From: Yponomeuta sedellus
Taxonomy: Eukaryota; Arthropoda; Insecta; Lepidoptera; Yponomeutidae
NCBI GenBank assembly: GCA_934045075.1
Contig: OW203730.1
Location: 10,158,692-10,222,691 of the forward strand
Reading direction: 5' to 3'
DNA: 64,000 nucleotides
The translations under genes and the position numbers were made by a program. Under the pieces are notes generated by a model. It worked only from the letters and a program-made list of their open reading frames with translations, was not told the DNA's origin and did no database searches. Positions 35,174-45,539 of the stretch are shown here, piece by piece (positions within the stretch are counted from its first letter, which is position 1; each line of letters starts with the position of its first letter).

Positions 35174-35471
35174 ATTAGGCGTTACTTTGCGGAAATCCAT
35201 TATAGCATTGAAATATGAAAATTTCTTTGTTAAATTCCGCTAAAAATCCCAAAAGCACCATGCGGTTTGTTAATGCACCGCCCTCTCTCCCACTTTTTCA
35301 AGCAGAAGCAAACACACTACCACCGACACCAATATTTGTGTGAGAAAATGTGCGACGCCTGTCGCCTGTAACTCGAGGCATCCTCAGACTCGCAAGCCTC
35401 GCATGGTGCCACTGGTATTTTTAGCGGCATTTTGCAAAGTAATCTTCACATTTTAATGATATTGAGAAATA
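35174..35471. mobile_element. foldback MITE, GGCGTTACTTTGCGG family (copy 3)
   Basis: The left terminus AGGCGTTACTTTGCGGAAAT is complete. The interior keeps CCCACTTTTTCAAGCAGAAG. The right arm is degenerate, with TTTTTAGCGGCATTTTGC. Confidence 0.7.
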
Positions 35472-35852
35472 TGGTTTCCTAAACTTCGCGAACAATCAGT
35501 ACAGGCTCCGTCTAACAGAACAATGACCCGCTGCACGCACGCACCGCTATAGCTGCCTACTGATACTTCTCACATATTAGACGCAGTTTACACTACGATA
35601 TTAGAATATTTTGATGATTCGTCAGTCTAGCATCGATCGAGCTTGATCAAGGTCACGGACTGAACTGACGCCAGAGTGAACTTGTAAATTCTTAGAGTTT
35701 GTGTCGCAATAAGTTTTTAAAGTAAACAGTGCTCCTTTAAAAGAACAAACTAGCGTTATCGACAGCTATTCATAAAAAAAACCTTCATTTTGCTACGGTT
35801 TTCAAAACGCCCGAATCTCATGGCGTATGCCTGTTTTTTGCCTAAATAGAAT

Positions 35853-36008
35853 AAGATATCGTGAGGAAACCAGTGTTTGAGGTGTTCAAATACGGTGCGC
35901 TTGAAAATGCCAATCTGCGGTGAGCACGCGTGTTAATTAGCTACGTACTCTCTCTCTCTCTTTCTCTCTGAGAGAAGGTCTGTGCTGTAAAGAAGGATGT
36001 TATTAGGC
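35853..36008 (+). mobile_element. Lepidoptera-type SINE 3' part
   Basis: ATATCGTGAGGAAACC is followed by a body with CCAATCTGCGGTGAGCACG, then the CT-rich tail and AAGGTCTGTGC. The tRNA-like head is absent. Confidence 0.7.
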
Positions 36009-36269
36009 TAAATAAAAAAAAGGATGAGATGATGATTGCTCTCAACCAATAAAATAATTTTATTGCAAGTTCAAACCATGAGCGAAGCTCATTAAAACTT
36101 CGCCCAATAATAGTATTTCTAAGTAAACAAAGCGAATTTCAATACCGACTTCAATACCGTTGGATAAACAAAGTTGGGGTAATTTATTTTATTTAGGTAA
36201 ATTCATAAAATTCAGCCTTTCTCTATAGGTTATTACTATTATTAATGAATATTATTTAACGTATTAACA

Positions 36270-36483
36270 AAGTGAAGGAAAACATCGTGAGGAAACCCGC
36301 GGTTTTCTTTCCTACGGTCTACGCTAGGCCGACTAAGCTGTCAAGATGGTACAGGTACTGGGCAATCATGAGCCATCTCAAACACAATGTCCCAGGTACT
36401 GCAGCGTCCGAGTGGTCCCTTCACCCATCTAGTGGGAGTGGAGATGCCAATAGACGCTTTATAAATCATCTCATTACGTAGAT
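36270..36483 (+). mobile_element. Lepidoptera-type SINE, long 3' body
   Basis: The block GAAAACATCGTGAGGAAACC is followed by the same body as at 16400-16566, ending AAATCATCTCATTACGTAG. The head is truncated. Confidence 0.72.
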
Positions 36484-36715
36484 GCAACGTAAATGTATTG
36501 TTTAAAACTTTACATGGAATAAGAAAATCAGAACCCTCAAAATTATATTATTTTTCTTTTTTGTGAAAAATCAGTCTTTTTGTTATTAATTTAAATCCGT
36601 TTTTTTCTAAGCCAAAGACTGTATAACTGTATAACTTCTTTTTCGAAAAATATCTATTACTAACTCGTTAGGTATGTTTTTGTTACATCTGGTACCTGTC
36701 TTGCTCACTTTTCAA

Positions 36716-36826
36716 TCGATATCAACCCTTGTAAGTCCCCACTACTGGGACACGGGTCTCTTCCTGCATCTCAGGAAGGTTAGGCCATACTCCACCACGG
36801 GGGCCAAGTCCGGGTTGGTGGAGCTC
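36716..36826 (-). mobile_element. 5S-like SINE family, 3' fragment
   Basis: About 110 bases from the ATATCAACCCTTGTAAG tail to GGGCCAAGTCCGGGTTGG, truncated at nearly the same point as the copy at 10895. Confidence 0.75.
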
Positions 36827-37265
36827 ACTTATTCTTTACCTTATTATTTAAAAATAATTAGTTTTTAGTACCTATTTTTAATAAATGTGGTCAGAAACGT
36901 CAAACTTTGGTATGATTATAAAATTTAATATAAAATGGAAACTACAGAAATGTTTTAATTTTGATTTAGATAGTTTTTGATAAACAAACATGGTGTAAGA
37001 AATTCTTAACTTAAGTGGTACGATCTCTCTATTACAAGTAGGAGAATATAAACATAATGTTGATGAGTTAAATGTCACTGATTAAATTTTTTAGGAATAC
37101 TTATGATTCAAGTAAGTATACTCATTATTTTACAATCATTGAAAATGTAACATTGAATGTGTAAACCACAAAGATAGCAGATTTAAAAGCAGGCTTAAGA
37201 CTTAATATTATATTGGCTAACAAAGTTAATACTTTTTTCTTGTGGATTTATTTCTTGTTCCTATA

Positions 37266-37400
37266 GATAGATAGATAGAGAACTCTTTATTGCACAACCA
37301 GAAAAATATTACAACCATGATTCTTAAATCTAAGTAATGTTATACAATTGGCCGTCTTATCGCTAAGAGCGATCTCTTCCAGACAACCTATAACTCGGCG
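37266..37400 (-). repeat. LINE-like 3' end with GATA tail
   Basis: Minus copy: a GATAGATAGATAGAG tail, then CTTTATTGCACAACC and the GGCCGTCTTATCGC block. Same family as 19563-19678. Confidence 0.6.
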
Positions 37401-37560
37401 GTAGCCCAGTGGGTAGATTAATGGACTCGGAAGCGGGAGACCCAGGTTCGATTCCCAGTGGGGGAATCCAACCTGGGTCTCCCGGCTACATACCTCAGAA
37501 AACCAATGACTTGGTTTTCTAAGTTATGTACATTAATGATGTTATGGTAGCTATCTTATT
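37392..37560 (+). mobile_element. tRNA-derived SINE head
   Basis: GGCGGTAGCCCAGTGGGTAG (A box) and AGGTTCGATTCCCAG (B box) are followed by the body AACCAATGACTTGG and TTAGGTTATGTACATT-like bases. A short reversed copy of the T-arm region (AACCTGGGTCTCCCGGCT) gives a local hairpin. Confidence 0.7.
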
Positions 37561-37564
37561 ATTA

Positions 37565-37810
37565 TTATTAAATTCTTTATTGTACCTGTAAAGATTTTAC
37601 AATTGGCGGGCTTAATACTAAATAGTATTTTATCTTCTTCTTCAGGCTATATTAGTCCACTGCTGGACATAGCCCTCCCCCAATGAGCGCCATAGCGCAA
37701 GGTTGTCCCATCGTTGGGAGGTAATGCCCATAATCCCCTCGCTGGGCATGCGGGTTGGGGATCGCAGTTTGGTGGAATTGCACTGCAGGGGCGCTGCTGC
37801 CCACCCCCCG
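37565..37810. repeat. LINE 3' end fragment and GTCCACTGCTGGACATAG repeat
   Basis: 37565-37625 is an inverted piece of the family at 11624. 37630-37810 begins TTAGTCCACTGCTGGACATA and contains GGGAGGTAATGCCCATAATC and GGGCATGCGGGTTGGGGATC, a dispersed insect repeat. The ORFs on both strands are not genes. Confidence 0.55.
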
Positions 37811-37821
37811 GTTTGTGTCTT

Positions 37822-38007
37822 TTATGGTACCAATACCACTTGCTAACTGTGGAAAACATCATGACAAAACCTGAGTGTCTGAGGTGTTTAAATACCTCAG
37901 CGCTTGTATTCGCCGATCCGTGATGGGCACGCGTTATAATTAAGCTCATACTCTCTCTCTGAGAGAAGGCCGGTGCCCTGCAGTTGGACATTTATATGCT
38001 GCGTAAA
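37822..38007 (+). mobile_element. Lepidoptera-type SINE 3' part
   Basis: Body with AAACATCATGACAAAACC, TACCTCAGCGCTTG, GGGCACGCGTTATAATTAAG, a CTCTCTCTCTGAGAGAAGGC tail and TGCCCTGCAGTTGGAC. Confidence 0.72.
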
Positions 38008-38126
38008 AAAGTGTGAATAATAGAAATAGCAGATATAAAATCCTTCTTAAAACTCAATATATTGGGTGTAATTTTTTTCGGATTTTTTTTCTAGCTGATA
38101 TGTTTATGGTTTCTGTAACTCTATTA

Positions 38127-38345
38127 CTATACTATTTTTATTTTTAATGCACTAACCCGTGTTAAGGACAAATTTAAAAACCTATTAAGAGGCTAAAAAT
38201 TTCACCCATGCCGGGATTCGAACCCGCAACCTCTGGCTATCCGTGCCAGCGCTCTACCAATTGAGCCAATGGGCGACTCACGGCATCATGCCGGGTTCGA
38301 ATCCCGGCATGGGTGAAATTTTTAGCCTCTTAATAGGTTTTTAAA
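38127..38345 (-). mobile_element. tRNA-like TIR element, snapback (copy L)
   Basis: From the outer terminus TTAATGCACTAACCCGTG and AGAGGCTAAAAATTTCACCC through the whole tRNA-like core (minus), followed by a second right half in plus orientation. The fusion point (CACGGCATCATGCCGG) is at the acceptor end rather than the anticodon loop, unlike copies D and F. Confidence 0.78.
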
Positions 38346-38970
38346 CTCTATTACTTACAAGGTCTTCACTTTTGACTGCGTTCTTCGGCATTTTCCACCT
38401 CACGTCGATAGTCTTGACCTCTAGCACTATGAACCCTCTTCGAGTACCTAATCCTCAGCTGTCATCTATTTCTGATATCCAAACGTTCCGTTTATCCTTT
38501 TGGTGCAACACAACAGCAAGAGTAATAAACACGTAAAAAACACTAACCTGAATACATATCAGGTTAGATCCTGATTACAATCTTGGTCCTATTGAGTAAG
38601 ACAAGTATTTTGTCATAATATATATTCCTGTTTATTGAGTGCTACTCGTATTGAAGTGGCGCTAAAATGTCAGGATACGACTTTCGACTCGAAAGGACAC
38701 GACTTTTGACATTTTAAATTTGTCATATTTCACCAGGATAATTTCGCACTAATAACATATAATTGTTTTTTTTTTTCAAAAATTGTAAATTTGGAAAACT
38801 ACAGGTCTATTTCTGTATAAGACAGTTGTTAATGTTTTTTGTAAGACTGTTTTCGTATAAATAAAAAAAAAACACTTAGATTTGTCCGAATATGACAAAG
38901 AACTAGCTGAACAAAACAATTAGAATGTGTTAAGGATTTCACTTTATAGCAGCCTTAACAGCTAAGAACA
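38346..38970. other. gene-free stretch
   Basis: AT-rich sequence without a recognised gene or repeat. Confidence 0.35.
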
Positions 38971-38974
38971 ATAT

Positions 38975-39159
38975 ATAGTTATATATTAAACGGGTCAAAT
39001 CGCGACTATTTATTAGGTAAAACGTAATTATTTCCCGACGTTTCGGCAGCGTTACAGTTGCCGTGGTCTGGGGTAGACCAGCCGAAACGTCGGGAAATAA
39101 GGTAATTACGTTTTACCTGATAAATAATAGCGATTTGACCCGTTTAATATATAACTATG
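38975..39159. mobile_element. foldback element with about 70-bp arms
   Basis: Arms 38975-39046 and 39083-39159 are near-perfect inverted repeats, with TCCCGACGTTTCGG near the centre and GTCAAATCGCG farther out. The loop carries GTTACAGTTGCCGTGGTC, which recurs at about 63570-63595. ATTAAACGAGTCTAATCGCG at 27885 is a half-copy of the arm. Confidence 0.8.
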
Positions 39160-39204
39160 TATGAGTATCGCGAATCAATAAGAAATACTATAGCTAAGGG
39201 TAAT

Positions 39205-39320
39205 ATTCACCTTCTCCACGTCACCTGTTTTTTGGCTAGAATTAAATACCCACTATTTACTATTAAGCCCACCAATTGTACAATCTTTACTAGTACAATG
39301 AAGAATTTAATAATACTAAT
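39205..39320 (+). repeat. LINE-like 3' end repeat
   Basis: Same block order as 11624-11745: CCTTCTCCACGTCACCTG, TTAAGCCCACCAATTGTAC, ACAATGAAGAATTTAAT. Confidence 0.55.
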
Positions 39321-39590
39321 AACATATTTGCATTGATAGGTGGTATTCAAACAGTCAGTCTTCGGTAGCTCTGTCGACAGGCTTATCCGAATCACCCCAC
39401 AGGGAAACTAATTAACCCGAAGTTTCGTTAAGAAGATATTATCCGACTGAGGGGCAAATGGGTTGTCATCCACATGAATCCTATTACGGTGTTTAACTAA
39501 TCGGATCTTACCTACTCTGCTTATGGTATCACGCTATCATCATTTCGAGAACTTGGGCTTGCTGTCTTAAATTAATTAATTTGTGAATAA

Positions 39591-39942
39591 AGAAGCGGTC
39601 CTGGCCTAGCGGAACCGAGTAATTGGAATCAATCACTTGGGTATAGCAACAACAGGCGTGGTCAGGTGCTGGATGGGCGACCATCTTGTGACTACCGCTA
39701 GAGGCATTTTTTCCGAGCGCTTTCATGCTTTGCAAGGCATGTAAAGCCAGCTTCATGTAATGAAAATTGTTAAACCATGTTAGAAGCCTCACGGGCAGCT
39801 TGATAACTTCTGACAGTAAGGCTCGCCACTGCCTTACACCATCAACCCGGATTTAGCCCCCATGGTGGAGTTAGCCTAAAGTTTCTGCGATGCAAGAAGA
39901 GACCCGTGCCCCAGCAGTAAGGACATACAAGGGTTGATATAT
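39591..39942 (+). mobile_element. 5S-rRNA-related SINE, full-length copy
   Basis: Begins AGAAGCGGTCCTGG, with the 5S-like segment TATAGCAACAACAGGCGTGG and GGTGCTGGATGGGCGACC, then the family body and the complete tail, ACATACAAGGGTTGATAT. Only copies at 3923, 39591 and 49991 retain the 5S-like head. Confidence 0.8.
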
Positions 39943-40397
39943 CATTAGATAAAACCTTTTCTATTCTATTATACTCATATCTACGGTGTGCGAAGTTTCA
40001 CAACTTAAGTTCTGTTAGAATGGAAATGACTTGTGCCTAATTATTTAATGTAGGTATAATTTTATTACAATTTTGAACAAGGTAACTAGATAAGCCTTCT
40101 AAAACTACAAAACTTTACTCCGAGATTAACCCAATTGTTTTATTACAGTTTTGTAAGTTCAGTTTCATACCGCAAGGTGGCTGGATGAAATTTCTGTATA
40201 ATAAGTCTGCCATAGGTACCATATAAATACTAAAAAGTTCAGTTACGGATTCGGAAATTTCTGTTAAAATAACTTTGACTTTGCGCGTAATTTTATCAAA
40301 TACCAGTTATTTTAGTTTTTTATTTATATTTATGTTGTATAACGTAACAAAAAAACAATTTGAAATGAAATAGTTAATCTCAAACTAGGTTTTAATT

Positions 40398-40968
40398 AGT
40401 ACCAGCGAACTTCGTACCGCCTAACAGTCGATTCTATATTTTTTTTATTTTTCTCTCCGTTAGAACCATCCTCGTACTTCAAGGAATATTCTAAAAAAAG
40501 AATTAGCGAAATCCGTCCTCCTGCTATCGATATTTGCGCTTACCAACACATTCAGCGATTCATTTTTATATTATAGACTAGCTGACTCAGCGAACTTCGT
40601 ACCGCCTAACAGTCGATTCTTTAATTTTTTTATATTTTTCTATACTATCTATCTATATATTCCTTGAAGTACTATCCCGGTACTTCAAGGAATATTCTAA
40701 AAAAAGAATTAGCGAAATGTGTTGAGCTGCTCTCGAGATTTGCGCTTACCAACACATTCAACGATTCATTTTTATATTATAGCCTAGCTGACCCAGCGAA
40801 CTACGTACCGCCTAACAGTCGATTCTTAATTTTTTTACATTTTTCTCTCCGTAAAAACCATCCGCGGTTCCGGATGGTTCTTACGAAACCGGAATCGGTT
40901 CAGCTGCTCTCGAGATTTGCGCTTACCAACACATTCAGCGATCCATTTTTATATTATAGATTATTCTA
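40398..40968 (+). repeat. three tandem copies of a ~180-205-bp repeat
   Basis: Units start near 40398, 40577 and 40782. Each contains GCGAACTTCGTACCGCC (GAACTACG in the third), AACAGTCGATTCT and AACACATTCAGCGAT. The second and third units differ in the middle, where short inverted CTTCAAGGAATATTC or GATGGTT segments vary. A single inverted copy lies at 25945. Confidence 0.75.
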
Positions 40969-41138
40969 TAAAACGAGGCGTAAATCCAATTTTGCATTTA
41001 GATGATTGAGATGATACCTACCTACAGTAATCTATCTATTTTTATTTTAGAAAATCCTATTTAATCAGAACTAGGCACAATTTTTTTAGGAAAGATTTTA
41101 TTTTGAATAGCCAATCAATTAATCAATTAAAAAGGTTT

Positions 41139-41200
41139 TATTTAAAGTAACACAGAAATGTAATTGAATTACATTATTGTGTTACTTTAAATGAACGTTA
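41139..41200. repeat. short palindrome
   Basis: TTTAAAGTAACACA and TGTGTTACTTTAAA pair across a small AATGTAATTGAATTACATT core, itself palindromic. Confidence 0.7.
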
Positions 41201-41338
41201 CAAGTCAAACTAGGTTTCATAAATTATCTTAGAGAAAAAATAACTTAAAAATTTTCCTTTTAAAGTCCTTAACAGAGTTTACACAATTATTATCTATTCC
41301 CGGACCTAAAGTTTATTGTTTATTAATAAGTAGAGCAG

Positions 41339-41397
41339 TCCCAAGTAGAGTCTGGTGTATGACCCTTTCAAGGTCATACACCAGACTCTACTTGGGA
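41339..41397. repeat. perfect 26-bp-arm palindrome
   Basis: Arms at 41339-41364 and 41372-41397, beginning TCCCAAGTAGAGTCTGG, are perfectly complementary around a 7-base loop, CTTTCAA. Confidence 0.9.
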
Positions 41398-42184
41398 CGT
41401 CCGGTTATATCAGAATTGGTTTTGCTTGTAGTCCAGAGATAAGAGAACCTCATTTTATTTTCAAGCTGAGGTTGAGAATAAACTTTCTTGAATATTAATC
41501 AGTAAAATTGGCATAAAAACAAGCTTGTCAAAAACAGGGATGGTGTCAATAAACCTCTCTCGACATCAATAACTAACACAATTCGCATTCGTTAAAATTT
41601 TCAGCGCAAGTGGTGTTGGTTTAACAGAATCCTAAATTCGACTGATTATTTGCTCAAAGCAAAGATTGTTGACTTCTGCCAGGCCTCACGATTACAATGT
41701 CAGGCTTTATTTAACGTGGAGCTGCGAACATTTATGGAGCATCTCTGGGGAGGCAATATTTACAAGGAAACGGAGACGTACAATATGTCAAATATATCGG
41801 TCGTTGATTCTCATTTCCATGGCGTGGGCGGTTTTGTTTGTAAACAAGTTGTATTTCTTACTTCGTAGAGTTGGATTTCGCTAGTTCGTTTGAGCCTTAG
41901 TGGTAATTTGTGGAGTTCCTCTGGGATTCTAGATGATTTAGGTTGGCTTTGCCGAATAGTTGCCAAACATTTGTCAACTACTCGGCTCGTGCCAATGCGT
42001 TATCGCCGGGCCCACGTAGGTCCTATTTATCAATGTCGCCGTCGCGATGCTTCGATACAATGACATGTTCTTGGAATGACAACCGATAACGTAAGTAATT
42101 GATGTATGATGATTGGTGTAAGCTTGTTAATTTAAGTTTGTTCGCCTTTTGTTTGTTTACATCCTTCTCCATTAGTCCAGTCCA

Positions 42185-42300
42185 TGCTAAGCTTGTCTGG
42201 AAGAGATCACTGATAAGGTGGTAAAGCTGCCGTCTGTACTATTAAATTAAGAAATATCTGTGTAGTTGAATTTTTATGTAGAACAAAGAGTTATTTATCT
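42185..42300 (+). repeat. LINE-like 3' end
   Basis: GGAAGAGATCACTGATAAGG, then TTAAGAAATATCTGTGTAG and a TTTTTATGTAGAACAAAGAG stretch match the family at 19563. Confidence 0.55.
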
Positions 42301-44100
42301 TTGTTTTTCAGTTTTATTTTTTTTCTTTCAGTTTTAGCTATAATCAGATGGTTTATGGGTAGAACTTTTAAGATGGAAAATTTACAAAAAAAAAATTGAC
42401 TAACTCGAAAGCGCAGGAAAAAATATGAACTGTTCTATGCTAAAGTTACTAACTACTAAAATGTATGAAAGAGCAGAAAAGTTCGAACTGTAGAATTTTG
42501 TTACAACGCACCCTTTTTAAAATCGATGTTAATTTTATTTGTTTTGAAAAATGTCAACAGCTATGTGCAAATGGCTACTTCTCTATGCAAAACTGTCCCT
42601 AAAGTCATAATCCACGGATGTATCCGTGTCATAATCCCAAAAAAATATTTATGTAAATTATTTTCATAATCTAGAAACTGGTCTGGAAATTGAAAATTAA
42701 GTTGTTTATTTCAAACAAAGAATACATATTATTCTAGCTCTAAAGCTTAATCTTCCATATCTGATTATAGTGCTTCCAGAGGTTGCCCTTGTTCTCTTGC
42801 TAATGATTTTTGGTTACACATTTGTTGTACTGACCAGTAACCAAACTGAATTATAAGTGTCACGCACCGCTTATCTTCAACTGAACTCAATGCACCCAGA
42901 CGAGGTACCACATCTAGATATTAAGTACTCCTTTTTAGTTCCAGCAGAGCACAATCTTTGTAATGTACTTACTTAAGTAAACAGGCGTCACCCGCCACGG
43001 TCTGTGGGTTTTATCATTTATCTCGGGCGAGTCGCCGACTTTGCAGTGGATTTAAATACGGCATCTTTGAGCTTGCCTATTTCGGAGCGTTCCTTTCGCG
43101 GAATTTTCTTCATCAGAGAGGATAAGTAGGTAAGGTTTGTATAGCTACTTCCAGTGGCAAGCTCTACTACTGCGCTGTGCGAGCCAACAGTTGTGGTAAA
43201 AGTATGAATATTTAAACTTACAGAAATGCTAAGAAATTCAAATGCACTGTCTACTTATATTATTTACGATGTCACATTCAGTAGTAATAACTTTGGTAGA
43301 TTTTTTATTTTTTTAAACTCAGTATTACTCAAATTAACCCATTTTAAAGTTTTAATTTGGGGTCAAGTTTGCGATTAATTTTTATTTATTTTGTAAACTT
43401 TCAAAAGATCCCACAGATAGAAATATCTGGTATATAAATATCTCGTGTCACAGACTTCGATTTCGAACTGATCCGAAACGGTTTCACCGATTTCTTAGTT
43501 TATATTTTGTAGATCTATATTACGGCGGCAACGTTTGCGGAGTCAACTAGTAAGTATATATAATTTCGAAGTTTTAATTAACATTAGGAAGTAAAATAAA
43601 TTTTTCATTACCCATACTCGGAAAGTAATTAAGTTGCTTGTGGAACGAGCGGGTTGGAAGTAATACGTTCAATCCTAGGGATAAGCGTTATTCACTTACG
43701 ACAATACCGGTTTTAGGGTGGGAAAACCAAACTTTAAGTATATTTGACATTATCAATCCAAAAACGGGCGGTTAAATAAAATAAAAAAAACTTAGTGTGA
43801 AATGAAATGAATTTATTTATTTGTAACCAAAATTAAATTAGCCACGGACAGGAAATACATACCTAATAGGTATAGTACAAAACAATCGGCAGCTACTAAA
43901 TCCCTAAGAATTAGATAGGTATGTAAGCTTTATTAAGTTTCATTACGTGTGGCATTGTAACAAAAACATAAGGATCGATTCGACACTCCGTAAACCACAA
44001 GTACCAACCAAGCCTATTTCTCAGGGATAAGCCATTTTAACATATTAAGATAGCAAAACAGTCCGTCCGGGCCCACTCATTGTGATTGTTACCCTGGCTA
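42301..44100. other. gene-free stretch
   Basis: No coding sequence recognised. 42990-43200 is less AT-rich, with several CpGs, and could be an unannotated promoter or exon, but nothing supports it further. 43435-43560 (GGCGGCAACGTTTGCGGAG) resembles a relative of the 40398 repeat family. Confidence 0.35.
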
Positions 44101-44110
44101 CCAAACTAGG

Positions 44111-44158
44111 TTGCCCTGTATCATGGAGGCCAGGTTGCCCTGTATCATGGAGGCCAGT
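44111..44158 (+). repeat. 24-bp direct duplication
   Basis: GGTTGCCCTGTATCATGGAG plus four bases occurs twice head to tail without a mismatch. Confidence 0.9.
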
Positions 44159-44252
44159 GTAGTTCCGCATAACTAAAAATCAAATTAAAAAATATATATT
44201 TCAACATAAAGAATTTATATACCGTTTTTTGAATGTCAATGTATAATGTGTA

Positions 44253-44290
44253 GTGGAGAAAATGGCAGCGGAAGCTGCCATTTTCTCCAC
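44253..44290. repeat. perfect 17-bp-arm palindrome
   Basis: GTGGAGAAAATGGCAGC (44253-44269) and its complement (44274-44290) face each other across GGAA. Confidence 0.9.
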
Positions 44291-44681
44291 ACATGAACTG
44301 CCCTATCCATTTTTTCTCAAATTATCTTAAACCTAATTCATCAGTTGCTGCTACCTATATGCCAAGATTCCATAATTGTCATCTTTAATTGTCAACTTTA
44401 AGTGCTAAAACATATTATTTTTATAAAAGTAGGGAAACATTAATGCTGTAACTCGAGGATTACATTAGATATTCACTTAACGCTATATTTTTCCTCATTC
44501 GCTTTCTGACTGACGGTAAATATCATTACCAAATGGGTACTTTATTTTCATTGTAATGACAATAAAAAATCCGGGCAACGGTCGCCTCTTGGAAGGACTT
44601 CGGGGTCATATAATAAATCCTACTGGAGGGGCACAGTGGGGAATTGAGGGCGAGAGCCACGCGTTTTGTCCGACACATTAT

Positions 44682-45530
44682 TTCTATCACCAAAACTATT
44701 AACCCTGTGTGAATGGCCAACAATACCCAAGGTCACACGCAACCCTGGGTGGTGCCAAACAAACCTGTCTAGGCATATAGAAAGATAGCAGACAGGAGAG
44801 CAGTAAATGGAGGGATTAATGTGACGAGCATGAAGCGTATGCCCAACAGTGAACTTATTTCATGAAAAATAGAAATTATTTCTATCACCAAAACAATTAA
44901 CACTGTGTAAATGACCGAGACCTTAGAGCGGCTTGAAAACTTCTGACAGTAAGACCAGCCAGTCTTGCAAGCCTCCGCCAATCCGGACCTCGCCCCCGTG
45001 GTGGACTATGGCCTATACCTTCCTTAGGGAAGCATGCCCCGCGGTAGGGACATAATGGGTTGATGATGATGTTGAAATGAGCGCCAATACTTAAGCCCAC
45101 ACGTGTCCCTGAGTGGTGCCGAATCAACCTGTCTAGGCAAAGAAAGAAAGCAGACAGGGAGGCAGTGAATGGAGGGATTAATGTGACGAGCATGAAGCGT
45201 ATGAACAACAGTGAACCTATTTCATGAGCAATAGGTGAACCCAAGATACTTACAATTTAATTTAGGGTTCAGAGTTACTTAAAACATTGTTATGTTTTAT
45301 TCTACTCAATAAACATTTTTCATTTTCAGTAGAAACTATTTCTATCACCAAAACAATTAAAACTGCTTAAATGGCCAACAATTAAAACTGCGTAAATAAC
45401 CTACCCTAGCCCACACGTATGGTGAGTGGTGCCAAGCAAACCTGTCGAGAGATAGAACAGGAGGCAGACATGAGGGCAGTCAAAGGAGGGTTAATTTGAG
45501 AAGCATGAGGCCTATTCACAACCTTAGACC
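44682..45530 (+). repeat. three-copy local repeat interrupted by a SINE
   Basis: Segments near 44682-44870, 45068-45232 and 45330-45530 share TTTCTATCACCAAAAC, GTGGTGCC, AAACCTGTC and GCATGAAGCGTATG-like blocks in the same order. A 5S-like SINE fragment (44926-45072) sits between the first and second copies. The three ORFs here are not genes. Confidence 0.7.
44926..45072 (+). mobile_element. 5S-like SINE family, 3' fragment
   Basis: Starts at GCGGCTTGAAAACTTCTGAC and ends GGGTTGATGATGATG. The repeated GATG tail differs from the GATATCGAT tail of other copies. Confidence 0.7.
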
Positions 45531-45539
45531 AATTCTAGT

